A stretch of DNA of 64,000 nucleotides from an uncultured Rhodospirillales bacterium (lineage in GTDB: Bacteria; Pseudomonadota; Alphaproteobacteria; Rhodospirillales; UBA2165): assembly GCA_913055735.1 (NCBI GenBank), contig CAJXKD010000001.1, positions 1,054,001 through 1,118,000 on the forward strand, given 5' to 3'. The translations under genes were made by a program, and so were the position numbers. Below, piece by piece: positions 24,949 through 36,800 of the stretch (the stretch's first letter is position 1; every line of letters begins with the position of its first letter). The notes under the pieces were generated by a model. The model was not told the origin of the DNA and did not search any database. It worked only from the letters and a program-made list of their open reading frames with translations.

Positions 24949-26271
24949 CTATTTTTCGCGTAATGCGCGGCCTGCGACACGGTTGAACGGCTTCAGAATA
25001 TATTGAAGCACCGTGCGTTTGCCGGTGATCACATCGACGGTCGCCGTCATGCCCGGAATGATGGGCAAAGGCTTGTCGTCCGCGTCCTTTAATCCCTCGG
25101 CCCGCGTTTTCACGCGCACCATATAGAACCGCTCACCCGTTTCCTCCTCAACGATGGTGTCGGCACTGATGTGATCGAGCGTCGCCGGCAAGGAACCATA
25201 TATCGTCGGGTCATAGGCGGAAAATTTCACAGTCGCCTTCAGACCGGGATGAAGAAAAGCGATATCGGCCGGTTTGATCTTCGCCTCGACAAACAGGTTC
25301 TCTTCCGCCGGCACGATTTCCAGCAAATCCATCCCTGGCCGTACGACGCCGCCGATGGTGGTGATAAACAGCTGCTTGACGGTTCCCTTGACCGGCGCAC
25401 GCACCACCGTGCGGCTCAGCCTATCGCTGCGCGAGGTGAGGTTCTGACGTAACGCCTCCATGTTGACCTGCGCTTCATTGAGTTCCTCGAGCGCCCGGTT
25501 GCGGAACTGGGCTTGGACTTCATCGATTTCGTCCTTCGTTTCCTCGATGGATTCGAGTATGCGCGCGACCGATTGCTTGGCAACCTCAAGGTCGCCCACA
25601 TACTGGCTCTCTTCGCGACGGAGACGGATCAGTTCCACCGGGGCGTTGATACCCTTTTCAACCAACGGCGCGAGGATAGCAATCTCGTCGCGGGCGAGAT
25701 CGATGGCCCGTTTGAGTTGCTCGATACGTGCCCGGGTCTCTTCCACCTCATGTTCCCGCTGGCGGAGTTGCGACGCATATTTCGCCAGTGTCGAGACGCG
25801 CTCCTTGGCACGCGACTGAAACAATTCACGCTCCGACTTGGCAACGTCGGGAAGCTGTTTTTCGATTTCTCCGGGAAAGGCCAGCTTGGTCTCATTGATT
25901 TCGGCCTGCAGGCGCGCCGTGACCGCCTGCAAGCCGAGAAACTTAAGCTCGTTCTCCTTGAACTCGGACGAAAACTGCGTGTCGTCCAACTGCATCAGAA
26001 TCTCGCCCTGTTCGACCACATCCCCTTCGGACACACGGAGCTCCGAGAGGATGCCGCCTTCGAGGTTCTGCACCACCTGGACCTGACTGGACGGGATGAC
26101 CCGCCCCTCGCCGCTGCTCACTTGATCGATCTCGGCCCATGCCGCCCAGATAAAAGCGATCAGAAAGAACGCCGCGACCCCCAACAGCAGCATGTTGGCA
26201 ACGACCGTCGGGCGGCGGCTCACCGCTGCCCGCAAGTCGGACATATATTCGAGATCAGAGTCCGACGACAT
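24949..26271 (-). CDS. Type I secretion periplasmic adaptor, HlyD family
   Basis: This membrane fusion protein links the inner-membrane ABC exporter to the TolC-like channel. It has 440 residues. A membrane helix lies near residues 27-47 (ANMLLLGVAAFFLIAFIWAAWA), followed by the lipoyl half-motif GRVIPSSQVQVVQNLEGGIL, a long coiled-coil hairpin (about residues 95-290) and the C-terminal beta domain with VIPGMTATVDVITGKRTVLQYILKP, a HlyD/LapC hallmark. It is 5 bases downstream of the ABC exporter gene and last in the operon tolC-ABC-hlyD. Confidence 0.95.
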   Translation of the reverse strand: MSSDSDLEYMSDLRAAVSRRPTVVANMLLLGVAAFFLIAFIWAAWAEIDQVSSGEGRVIPSSQVQVVQNLEGGILSELRVSEGDVVEQGEILMQLDDTQFSSEFKENELKFLGLQAVTARLQAEINETKLAFPGEIEKQLPDVAKSERELFQSRAKERVSTLAKYASQLRQREHEVEETRARIEQLKRAIDLARDEIAILAPLVEKGINAPVELIRLRREESQYVGDLEVAKQSVARILESIEETKDEIDEVQAQFRNRALEELNEAQVNMEALRQNLTSRSDRLSRTVVRAPVKGTVKQLFITTIGGVVRPGMDLLEIVPAEENLFVEAKIKPADIAFLHPGLKATVKFSAYDPTIYGSLPATLDHISADTIVEEETGERFYMVRVKTRAEGLKDADDKPLPIIPGMTATVDVITGKRTVLQYILKPFNRVAGRALREK

Positions 26272-26276
26272 GACGT

Positions 26277-28505
26277 TTAAGTCCCCGACGCGATACGGCC
26301 GCGCGCGAGCATCTCGAGGATGGAATCCCGCGACCCATCTGCAACGATCTTGCCGTGATCGAGAACGATCAGCCGGTCGACCAGCTTCAGCATCGACGTG
26401 CGATGGGTGATGAGGACGATGGTCTTGCCTTCCATAAATTTAGGCAACGCGTCGATCACCTGAGTTTCGCTGCCGATGTCCATGGAACTCGTCGGCTCGT
26501 CCATCACCAACATACTCGGATGCTTCAACAATGCCCGCGCCAGCGCAACCGCTTGGCGCTGGCCGCCTGACAGGCCATCACCACGCTCCCCGACTTGCAA
26601 ATCGTAGCCCAGCGGATGATGGGTGACGAAGTCGTGCAAGCCGACCGCTTCGGCCACCTCGGTGATTTCCGAGTCGTTGGCATGCGGCACGGCAATGGCA
26701 ATATTTTCCTTGATCGTCCCCCGGAAAAGAAACAAGTCCTGCGGCACAAACCCCATATTGGCGCGCACGTCGCTGGGCTCGATCTGACGCAGATCGGTGT
26801 TGTCCATGAGCACCGTGCCCTCCGTTGGGTCGTAAAGGCCCGCCAGCAGCTTGGCGATAGTGCTTTTGCCCGACCCGACACGGCCGACAATGCCGACCCG
26901 CTGCCCCGGTTCGATGGAAAACGAAATATCGGAGAGCACGTCGTGCTCGGTGCCGGGATAGCGGAACGACACCTCCTTGAAATCGATCTGCCCGATCAGG
27001 CGCGGCCGGTGAACGAAATTAGCCTGGGCCGGGCGTTCGACAGGACTTTCCATAAGACCGTCGAGGGATTTGAGCGAACTCCAGGCCTGATGGAAACGCA
27101 TCATCAACTGCGACACCTGCGCCATCGGCCCGAGCGACCGCCCCGACAACATCACGGAGGCAATCAAACCGCCTGCCGTCAGCAGACCGTCCTTCACCAG
27201 AAAGACCCCCATCACGACGATCAGAACGGAGGTCAGCTGTTGCACGAACTGGACGAAATTGACGCCAAGATTGTTGAAGAGCTTGGTCCGCTGGCCAAGC
27301 GCGGCGTTCTGACCGACAAGCCGTTCCCACAACGCCCGCATGCGGCCCTCGGCGCCGACCATCTTGATAGTCTCGATACCATTGATGCTTTCAATCAACA
27401 GGCCGTGCTTGCTTTCACCCTGCCCCATCAGGGACCGTATGTTCCGTGCGATCGGAATCTGAATGACAATGCCCCAGATGAAGACTACCGCCATGGCGAA
27501 TGCGATTATGAGGCCGATCGGTAAGCTGATCAGCGAAATCACCGTCACAAACAAGATGGAAAAGGGCAGATCGATAAACGCTGCCAGCGTCGCCGAGGTA
27601 AAGAAATCGCGCACTGTTTCGAATTCGCGCAACATGCCCGCAAAAGCACCCGACGACGGGGGCCGATGCGAAATCTTCATGTCGAGCACTTGATCGAAGA
27701 TCCGGCACGCCAGCACCACGTCCGCCCGGCGTCCGACAAAATCAATGAACCAGCCGCGCAAATTCTTCAACAGCAAATCGAACAGCAGCACCGCTGCCGT
27801 CCCGACTGCGAGAACAACGCCCGTTTCGATGGCCGCGTTGGGCAAAACGCGGTCGTATACGTTCATGGTGAACAGCGGATTGGCTAAGGCGAACAGATTA
27901 ATTAAGACCGACGCGAGAACCACCTGTGCATAGGTCCACCAGTTGTTCGCAAGCGTCCCCCAGAACCAAGATTGCGGACGCGGGACGTCGGCGCCGTATT
28001 GCTGGCCGGTAAAGGCAAATTCCGGTTTCACCAGGATCGCATACCCTGAATACTGAGCAGCAAGCTCATCCATGGGAACCGCGGTGGTGCCCTCCCCTCC
28101 GTCGCCGGTCACGATCACACAACGGCCGTCGGCCTGACGTTCTATCAGAACGACCGCGTCGCCATCCTTCAGGGCGAGTACGGCCGGCAGCGTCCATTTG
28201 TGAATCCCGGAAAGGTCGCGGTGCACCACGGTGGCCAGCAAGCCGGCGCGCGCCGCGGCGCGCTGAAATAGGCTGGTGGACATCCGGCCCTCGGGCTTCG
28301 GTAATCCGGCCATCAAAACGGACGCGGATTTGGGCCGACCGTGAAACTTGGTCAGAAATACCAGACACGCGAGCAATGGATCATCGGCAGCATTGGGGTC
28401 GGCATCGAGGCCATGTATCCCTTCTGGCATGCCCACCGCATGTGCGCTGTCATCCGCCGCTTGCGCAGGCGCCGGGGATGCTGCTTCCATCGGCTGGTCC
28501 TTCAT
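26277..28505 (-). CDS. Type I secretion ABC transporter with inactive C39-like domain (LapB type)
   Basis: From the ATG at 28505 the protein has 742 residues. The frame extends to a TTG at 28610 without a ribosome binding site. An N-terminal C39 peptidase-like domain (about 50-170) reads DPLLACLVFLTKFHGR, where the catalytic cysteine of true C39 peptidases is missing; such domains bind RTX substrates instead of cutting them. Six membrane helices follow, then the ATPase with GRVGSGKST near residue 545, LSGGQRQAVALARA and MLVMDEPTSSMD. It very probably exports the giant RTX protein encoded divergently at 30803. Confidence 0.95.
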   Translation of the reverse strand: MKDQPMEAASPAPAQAADDSAHAVGMPEGIHGLDADPNAADDPLLACLVFLTKFHGRPKSASVLMAGLPKPEGRMSTSLFQRAAARAGLLATVVHRDLSGIHKWTLPAVLALKDGDAVVLIERQADGRCVIVTGDGGEGTTAVPMDELAAQYSGYAILVKPEFAFTGQQYGADVPRPQSWFWGTLANNWWTYAQVVLASVLINLFALANPLFTMNVYDRVLPNAAIETGVVLAVGTAAVLLFDLLLKNLRGWFIDFVGRRADVVLACRIFDQVLDMKISHRPPSSGAFAGMLREFETVRDFFTSATLAAFIDLPFSILFVTVISLISLPIGLIIAFAMAVVFIWGIVIQIPIARNIRSLMGQGESKHGLLIESINGIETIKMVGAEGRMRALWERLVGQNAALGQRTKLFNNLGVNFVQFVQQLTSVLIVVMGVFLVKDGLLTAGGLIASVMLSGRSLGPMAQVSQLMMRFHQAWSSLKSLDGLMESPVERPAQANFVHRPRLIGQIDFKEVSFRYPGTEHDVLSDISFSIEPGQRVGIVGRVGSGKSTIAKLLAGLYDPTEGTVLMDNTDLRQIEPSDVRANMGFVPQDLFLFRGTIKENIAIAVPHANDSEITEVAEAVGLHDFVTHHPLGYDLQVGERGDGLSGGQRQAVALARALLKHPSMLVMDEPTSSMDIGSETQVIDALPKFMEGKTIVLITHRTSMLKLVDRLIVLDHGKIVADGSRDSILEMLARGRIASGT

Positions 28506-28664
28506 GTCGCCATGTGCCCCAGTAATTCCTTTGGCGCTTTTAAGCACGCCAATAGGCGCGTCCAACCCCGCCGGGAACGCAAAATGCGCCGCGAACGGGA
28601 CTAAACACAAGAATTATATAAATAATGCTCCAATGTCCGCCGTCCAACCACCGGCGAGAATATA

Positions 28665-28689
28665 CTCTCCATACGGGCGGAATGGAGAG
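28665..28689 (-). repeat. Perfect inverted repeat between the tolC-like gene and the ABC exporter gene
   Basis: CTCTCCAT (28665-28672) and ATGGAGAG (28682-28689) form an 8-pair stem with a 9-base loop, 14 bases after the TolC stop on the minus strand. The bases after it (TATATTCTC) are only weakly T-rich. It may be a partial terminator or an RNA-stabilising hairpin that sets different levels of TolC and the exporter. A competing GAGA/TCTC pairing overlaps its left arm. Confidence 0.45.
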
Positions 28690-28702
28690 ATTTCGGCGAC
28701 TT

Positions 28703-30088
28703 TTATTGGTCGGCGAGCGGCCCGGCCGTATCGACGTTAACGCCTAAGTGGGTCAAAAGGGTTCCGCTCGCGGCCATGAGATCGTAGGCCGCCCGGAGGC
28801 GATCATATTCGACCGACGCAAGCTCAGTACGGGCGAGGAACAACTCGTTCCCGGAATCGAGGAAATCCAGGGTCGTCCGCTGCCCCAACCGGAACTGCTG
28901 AGCATAGGCGCTCTGCACGTCACCGGCGGTCGCCACCCGTTGACGCAATATTTCCGCCTGATCCCCGGCAACTTCGTAGTCATTGAGTGCGGTGGCTAAC
29001 TGTTCACGCAACAATCGGTCGATCTCGCGCGTCTTGAACCGCGCCTCGCTCCGTTGTGCCAGGGCCCGCCGCCGCGCCGCCAGATCGCCGCCGCCCGCGT
29101 ACAGATCCCAATTCATCTGAAGCAGCGCCGTGGTATCTTCGGCAACCCCCAAGGTCGCGTCGACGTCGTCACGCCGCTCATGCGACAATTCAAGGCTGAA
29201 TGTCGGGAAAAAGGCACCGCGTGTCGAAGCCGCCGTCGCCGTCGCGGCCCGTTCCTGGCCAAGCGACGACAAAAGATCGGGGTTGTTTTTTAATGCCACA
29301 TTGACCGCATCGTCCAACGACGCCGGAATATTTCCGGCGGGAAGTTGCGGACGTGTCAGATTATCGGGCGCCTGGCCGACGGCCTCGATAAAGTTGGTCA
29401 CTGCATTGCGCAGGTTGCCTTCGAACCGGCGACGTTGCGATTGCGCGAGAAATAGCCTTGTGCGTACCTGCGAAACATCCGCGCCGGCACCGCCGCCCGT
29501 CCGGGCTGCTTCCTGGACATCGCTCAAAATGCGATCATGCAGCTGTACATTGTCGGCCGCCAAATTAACGAGTTCGCGTTCCCGCAATACGTCCAAATAA
29601 GCCCGGACCGTACGCTGAGCAATTTGCGTCGCCGCCGACAAGACGCCATGGCGCGCCGCTTCCGCCGTTTCCCGGGAGGACTCTACCTCCTTGGTGGTCG
29701 CGAACCCATCGAACAGGAGTTGGCTGATGGTCACGCTCTCACTGTTCCGATACTGGTCATCGTCGGTAGATGTAGTGCCCGGCCGCTTGGCATCCTGATA
29801 TCCCGTATCAGCGGACAAATTCACGGTCGGCAACAACCCGGCACGCGCTTGACCGATACCCTGCTCGGCCGCCTTGTAGCCCGCCTTGCTCGACGATACG
29901 AGGGGATGCGACTGCACCGCCAGAGATACCGCCTCGGGAAGGGTCTGCGCCCAAGCCGCACTGGTGGCGCAAATACCCAGCACCAAAACCGTCGCGCCCA
30001 GCGCCCACCGTGACAGAATTCGGCTACCGGACGACTCCGGCTTTTCCGACCCCAGCGCTGCCGGCAGTACTCGTTGTTGTTGTTTCAT
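28703..30088 (-). CDS. TolC-family outer membrane channel of a type I secretion system
   Basis: The 461-residue protein starts with a long basic leader and a hydrophobic segment ending in SAAWA near residue 47, a likely signal peptide cut before QTLPEAV. Two outer membrane efflux repeats follow. The first holds NLSADTGYQDA and ESVTISQLLFDGF, the second FSLELSHERRDDVDATLG and LLQMNWDLYAGGG, then QQFRLGQRTTLDFLDSGNELF. These are classic features of TolC/LapE/AggA channels. It is first in the leftward operon with the ABC exporter and HlyD adaptor. Confidence 0.94.
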   Translation of the reverse strand: MKQQQRVLPAALGSEKPESSGSRILSRWALGATVLVLGICATSAAWAQTLPEAVSLAVQSHPLVSSSKAGYKAAEQGIGQARAGLLPTVNLSADTGYQDAKRPGTTSTDDDQYRNSESVTISQLLFDGFATTKEVESSRETAEAARHGVLSAATQIAQRTVRAYLDVLRERELVNLAADNVQLHDRILSDVQEAARTGGGAGADVSQVRTRLFLAQSQRRRFEGNLRNAVTNFIEAVGQAPDNLTRPQLPAGNIPASLDDAVNVALKNNPDLLSSLGQERAATATAASTRGAFFPTFSLELSHERRDDVDATLGVAEDTTALLQMNWDLYAGGGDLAARRRALAQRSEARFKTREIDRLLREQLATALNDYEVAGDQAEILRQRVATAGDVQSAYAQQFRLGQRTTLDFLDSGNELFLARTELASVEYDRLRAAYDLMAASGTLLTHLGVNVDTAGPLADQ

Positions 30089-30158
30089 GGAGACTACTCA
30101 ATCAGACTCTTAGCGCCGGACGAAGATGCCGGAAAGACAATCAAAGAGGATATTCTTA

Positions 30159-30186
30159 AATATAGGAACGATTCTACGTTAACCAA
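30159..30186 (-). promoter_or_regulatory. Possible promoter of the tolC-ABC-hlyD operon
   Basis: On the minus strand TTGGTT (30186-30181), a 16-base gap and TATATT (30164-30159) form a reasonable sigma-70-like promoter about 70 bases before the tolC-like start. It sits in AT-rich DNA. No test of activity is possible here. Confidence 0.35.
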
Positions 30187-30802
30187 TTTCTTTAACCCTC
30201 TCAAGCACTGTCCATATTCCGTAATTCTAGCACTTGCCAATCGTCGCCTAAGTGTAACAAACGCCGACAACCCTCCTTTTCAAAAGGCGGCATCGCCCGG
30301 CGCGTTTAAATTGCCACCATCAAAATCCGTTCGACCCACGACACAAGTCTATTATTCATAGAATAAATTAATATCGTCAAACGTATAACGAGAATGAGGC
30401 CGCTTACATGCTGAAACTGGTGCTAAACCTCCGGATGGTTTTACAGCGAAAAAATTTCCCGTTTCGCAAAAAAATCAACGATTCCCACACTTTTCACACT
30501 ATTTAGCCCGTCATTCATTAAGGAAATAGGTCAAATTTATGTAACTCATTGAATTATATAATTTTGTCTGACCAGCGGACATTTTGATGGTCAAGTATGC
30601 GCCGCCGGACGATTGCAATTAACCTTTGGATAAGATATGCAACAGGATGCCCAGCCAGTGGATTTCAGATCAGCGGGCGATGAAGACGGCGGCGGTGCCC
30701 CGCGAGACTTTTATACAAGCTTTTACAAATAGATAGGGTGAACATCGCCCGGAAAATCCTTGCCGATGTCGTTGCCGGCTGGGGTGGGAAGAGGAAAGCG
30801 GC
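30187..30802. other. AT-rich divergent control region between the secretion operon and the giant adhesin gene
   Basis: This region of about 600 bases is much richer in AT than its neighbours. It contains the perfect palindrome AATTATATAATT (30552-30563) and the near-palindrome TCTATTATTCATAGA near 30348. CCGGATGGTT near 30432 is an inverted copy of AACCATCCGG at 24041-24050, on the other side of the secretion operon. A 31-codon frame (30637-30732) exists but has no support. I cannot place a convincing promoter for the adhesin. GAGGAAAG just before 30803 is its ribosome binding site. Confidence 0.35.
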
Positions 30803-33800
30803 ATGGTCAAGATTTCGATCACACGGCAATCGGGTGAGAAGATCGAGCTGGAGCTTTCGCCCGGCGTACAAGCCCCGCCTTTGCGCCCCGGCGACCGTGT
30901 CAGCATTCTCGCGTCCGATGGGCAAATCGCCCCGGTCCTCCAGGGCAATGACGTCCAGATCAATGTTCTCGACGCCAACGGCGCGGTCGAAAGCACCTAC
31001 ACCTTTGAAAATCTCGGCCTCTATCTGAACGACGACACGACCGAGCTGGCGATCGTCGACGAGGCGACAGGCACCGAGACAGTCATCGACGACCCCGCGC
31101 AAGTCACGACATTCGAAACGGCAGGCGACGAAACGCCGCAGCCGCAGCCGACGTCGGATCACGTCCGGCTCCACACGGAAACGGACTTCGATGCCGAAAC
31201 GCGTGGTGAGTTAGATCGAGGTGAAACCGATGGCGGCGTCGAAGCGATCAATAACGTCCTGAACCGGGAGCCCCTTAGCGAGAGCATTCAGTTATATGCC
31301 GTTACGTCCGTCGATGGTGGCGGGGCGCAGATTGAAAAGGTCGTGGTCGAACTGACTACGACGACGACCGGTACCGGCACGACGACAACGACCGCCTCGA
31401 CCGTCAGCGGTCAAGCCATCGACGGTTACATCGTCGGCGCAACCGTCTTCGCCGACGCCAACGGCAATGGCGTGTTGGATAGCGGCGAAGCCTTCACCAC
31501 CACCGGCGCCAACGGCGCCTTTACCCTGACCGGCGGCAGCGGCCCACTGATCCTCACTGGCGGTATCGATGTTTCCACCGGCCAGGAATTCAAGGGTGAA
31601 CTCATGGCTCCGGAAGGGTCGACGGTGGTCACGCCGCTGACGACCCTGGTGCAAACTCTTGTCTCGAACGGCAATGCCGCGAGCGCCACTGCGGCCGAGA
31701 CCCAGGTCAAATCGGCGTTCGGCCTTTCGAACAGCATCGACCTCTCCAGTTTCGATCCCGTCGCCGGCGTTGAAAACGGCGTCTCCGGCGCGGATGCCGT
31801 GTTGTCGGCCGCGATCAAGGTTCAGAACACCGTCGTTCAGGCGGCCTCGGTTCTCAAGGGATCGAGCGGCTCGTCCGTCGATTATGAAGATGCCGCGGAA
31901 GCCGTGTTCTCACAGATGGCAACCGAGCTGACGAACAACCCCGGCAACTCGCCGATCGACAACGCCACAAAGGTCCAATCGCTGATCACCAATGCGTCGT
32001 CGTCGTCGTCGCTCAACCTCGACACCACCGCCAAGAACCAGATCAGCAATGCGGCTTCCGACGCGGCAAATATCATCAATAGCAGCAACACGACCGTTGA
32101 CGGTCTCGCCTCATCGGGATCAAGCCTGCTGCAGGACTTGGCCCAAGTCGCCTATGTCGCGCAAAAAAGTTCCGCGGAGGCTCTTTTCAACGCCCTCGAC
32201 GCGGTGCAAGGCGATTCCGGCAGCAACCCAGACCTGTCGGCCGCCACCACCGCCTATACCGGAGCCAACCTGAATACGGCGGTCACCAATGCGTCGACGG
32301 AAACCGGCACAGTGGGCACCGCGAGCACAGCAGGCACTTCGGGTGACGACACCATTACCGGCACGGCCGGTAACGACACCTATTCGGGCGGTGCCGGCAA
32401 CGACCGGATCAGCGGCGGCAACGGCAACGATACCCTGCTCGGCGGCACCGGTAACGACGCGTTGGCCGGTGAGGCCGGTAACGACAAGCTGAACGGCGGC
32501 GCCGGCAACGACTTCCTCGACGGCGGTGCCGGTATCGATATCGCCCAGTACGATGGAAAGTTCAGCACCTATACCATTGCCGCCTCGAGCACGGCAGGCC
32601 AGGACCTGACGGTGACCAACACCTCGTCCGGCACCGACGAGCTCGACAAAATCGAGGTGATGAATTTCGCCGACTTGACCGTGCGTGTCGCGGGCGGAGA
32701 CAGTGCCTACACGACATTTGCGAGCGCGTTGGGAAGCTCGCTGTCCGGCGACCGAGTTCTGCTGCTCGACTCCAGCCTCATCCCGTCGAGCCTCGCTCTG
32801 ACAAAGAAGGTCAGCGTTCAAGTAGTGGGCAATGACGCGGCGGTAACCATTGCCTCGGACAAGGCGCTGGTGATTGATGCCAGCTTGCTGTCGGCAACAA
32901 CAACCCTCGACCTCTCGGGCCTGCCGGGAACGACGCCAGTCCGTATCACCGATATTGGTAACGTAACATCCGTGGTGACCAAGTCCGGTCAAACGGTGAC
33001 CCTGGCGGGCAGTGATCTCGATGGACTTGGCGTTTCCGGTAGTGGAACGCTGCTACTGTCCGACAACACCATCCCGTCCACCGCCGATTTGAGCAACGTT
33101 GCGGCCGGTCTGTCCGTGTCGTCGGGGAATACGCTGTCCCTGACCGCCGCCCAGGCCGACGGCAAGACCATTACCGGTGCCGGCAATGTCACGGTCAACA
33201 GCCTCGGCAGCGCCGATACGGATCTGTCGGCGATCACGGTTAGCGGCACCAAGACGGTCAACGTGCCGTCAACGGCGACCCTCCACACCAACACCAACCT
33301 GAGCGGGTTCAGCATCGCCGTGGCAAGCGGCGCGACGCTGACCTTGTCGGAAGCTCAAGCCGACAGCACGACCATTTCCGGCGCCGGCGGTGTGACCGTA
33401 AACGGACTGGCGGCGGACACCGATCTGTCGAACGTGTCGGCGAGCGGCACCGTGACCGCCGTTGTCAATTCCACCATCAACATCGGCTCTAATACCGATC
33501 TCGGCGCCATCGATGCCTATAATGTGTCGGGCACCCTGACGCTGACCGCGGCCCAGGCCAATGGCCTCCCCATCACGGGTAATGGCAATGTCACTGTTAC
33601 CGGCATCTCGGCAACGACCGATCTTTCCAATGTCGCCGGCTCCCTAACGGTCACGGCAACCGTTACCGCCGATGCGGACCTCAGCGGTAGCGATCTGTCG
33701 TCGCTCGACCAGTTCCAGGTATCGAGCGGCACCCTGACACTCACGACCACGCAGGCCGATGGCCTACCCGTCACCGGCGACGGCAATGTCAATGTCACGG

Positions 33801-36800
33801 GCTTTGGCACGGTTTCGGCGGACCTGTCCAAAATTTCGGTTACAGGCACCAAAACGGGAACGATTACCTCGGATACGACCCTGATTAACACCACCAACCT
33901 CGGCGGCTTCAGCTTATCGGTTGACAGCGGCACGACCCTGACACTCACGGCCGCGCAGGCCGATGGTGCGACCATTTCGGGCGCGGGCAGCGTCACCGTA
34001 ACCGGCCTTGGCGCCTCGGCGGTTGATCTCTCCAGCATCACGGCATCCGGTACGCTAACAGCGGAAGTGCCGGCCTCGGTCACTCTGAATTCAAGCACCA
34101 ACCTCGGCAACTTCGGTGTTTCCGTCGCCACCGGCCAGACCCTGAACCTGACGGCGGCGCAGGCCGACGACGTCGCGATTTCGGGCGCGGGCAATGTGGC
34201 GGTCACCGCCCTGGGCTCCGGCGAAGTCAACCTTTCAACGATCACGGCCACGGGTACCAAGACGGCAAGCGTGCCGTCATCGGCGACCCTGAACGGCAAC
34301 ACCGATCTCGGCGATTTCTCCGTCACGGTCGCCAGCGGCCAAACGCTGACCCTGACGGCGGCCCAAGCCGGCGGTACGTCTATTGGCGGATCGGGCGGCG
34401 TCACGGTCACGGATCTCGGCAGCGCCGCAGTCGACCTCTCGACCATCGGCGCGACCGGCGCCAAAACCGTCAACGTGCCGACGACGGCCACGTTGGATGC
34501 CTCGACCAACCTCGCCAATTTCAGCGTCACGATCGCCTCGGGCCAGACCGCGACCCTCAGCGCCGCCCAAGCCAACGGCCGAACAATCAGCGGCGGCACC
34601 GCGGAAATCAGCGGCGATATCGGCGCGAATACCAACCTGACGAACATTTCCTCGACGCTGAGCTTCAGCGACAGTTCCATCGACGTGAACAGCGGCTTCA
34701 CGCTTACCGTGACCGCCGCCCAAGCCAACAACGCGGATATCAACGGCGCCGGATCGGTACTGATCAGCGGTGATATTTCCGCGAGCGCCAATCTGACGGC
34801 CATCGATGCGTCGTTGATGTTCACCAGCAACACGATCGACGTCGCCAGCGGCCAGACCTTGACCCTGATGGCGGCGCAAGCGGGCGACCGCGGCATCACC
34901 GGCGACGGCACCGTTTCGCTTTCCGGCGACGCCGTGGCATCCGGCCTGGACTTCAGCGGTATCATCGCCGACATCTCGGTTACGAGCGGTCAAACTCTAG
35001 CCCTCAGCACGACGCTCCTGTCCGGGCTCGACAGCGGTGCCATCCCCATTGCCGGTCCCGGCACGGTCACTTTGTACGGCAACGCGACGAGCCTCGGATC
35101 CCTGAGCAGCTATGTGACGGCGACCCTGGAAGTGCCCTCGGGCCAAACGCTGGAGTTGACCGCGGCGCAGGCCCATGAACTCGACCTGGGCGGCGCCGGC
35201 AACGTGACCATCACCGGCCTGGGCACGGCCGACACCGATCTGTCGAACATCGACGCGACCGGCACCAAGACGGTTACGGTTAGCGCCGACGTGACCCTCG
35301 ACGGGAATACCGATCTTACCGGTTTCACCCTGAACATTCCCACCGGCCGCAAGGTGACCATGACCGCCGATCAGGCCGACGGGCTGACCATCACCGGCGG
35401 CGGCACGCTGGCCCTGACCGGCACCTTGGACGACGACATCGTTACGTCGGCTTGGGGGACGAGCGCCATCGACCTGACGGGGGCGACGATCAGCCTGACC
35501 GGCGACGAGCTCGACATCGCCGGCACCTCGCAATTCCGCCTCACCTATACGCAGGTGAATGGCCTGACCGGCGGCATCAATGGTGACGCGCAAGCGAACC
35601 ACATTGTCGTCGACGTCAGCGCGGCGACCGGCGGCGTCAACTATGTCGGCAATGCAGCCAGCCTCGCCGTCAATTTCAACCTCGGGGACGGCAACGATCG
35701 TCTGACCTTCGATTTCGGCGCGCAGGCCGGCAACACGATCAACCTCACGGGGAGCATCCTTTTCGGCGACGGCACCGGTGACATCCTCGCTGTCAGCAAC
35801 GGCAACCTCAACCTCGGCAGCGCCACCGTCTCCAACTTCGAGGGCTTCGAGATCAACTCGACGATCACCGTGCCGGCAAGCATTTTCACTCTGCTTTCCA
35901 ACTGGGGCACATTGTCGGGCGAAGGCACCTTCACCGTCACACTCGACGACAATTTTTTCAGTGGCGGAAGCTCCCAGTCGCTAGACCTCAATCGCTTCAC
36001 GGAATTTCAGCCGGCCGGCGGTATCCTGCCGACCCTCAATGTCGCCGGCGACGGGTGGGAAATAAGCGGCGGCGACGACGGATCGGGTGACGGTATTGCA
36101 ACCCTGGTCAACACGACCGCGGGCCGGACGGTGACCGTCACGCTTCCCGCGGACGGAAGCTTCGACACCAGTATTCCGGTCATCGTGCAGCTCGACAACG
36201 ACACCGACGATCCCTATCTCGGCGAGTTGGATGACCAGCGACCGTACTTCCAGGAACCGACCACCGTCTATAACGGCACTCAGTTTGCCGATCTAGTTGC
36301 AGACATCGTCGCCGGAACGCCGGGAGTCATCGGTGATCTCGACGCGGACGACATCGATACCATCATTTTCGGCGGCCCCATCGTCCTCGACAACGATTCC
36401 ACCCTCGATGTGTCAGGAACCGGCGTCACCATCGATTACAACGGTTACGGAATCCAGGTTACCGGCGGTGACAGCCTGACCCTTACGGCGACGCAGGCAG
36501 ACGACGGCACCATCACCGGTGCCGGCAGCGTGACCGTCACCAATCTTGCCGGCGCGCCGACGGATCTCGATCTGTCGGGCTTGACGGCGGCGACGGTTAC
36601 CCTCGAGATCACGGGCACGGTGGACCTGTCGTCCCTCACCAGCCTGGTTCTCGGCGGCGTGAGCATCACGGTCACCGATCCCGGCGAATTGACACTGACC
36701 GCCGCCCAGGCCGATGGCCTCGCGATTTCGGGCGACGGTGCTGTCACCATCACGGGCCTGGACGCCACCGAAGTCGATTTCTCCGATATTTCGGCATCCA

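Noticed and set aside
30637..30732. 31-codon frame upstream of the adhesin gene
   Set aside because: It has a weak ribosome binding site, no recognisable features, a frame different from the adhesin and no sign of a frameshift that would join them.
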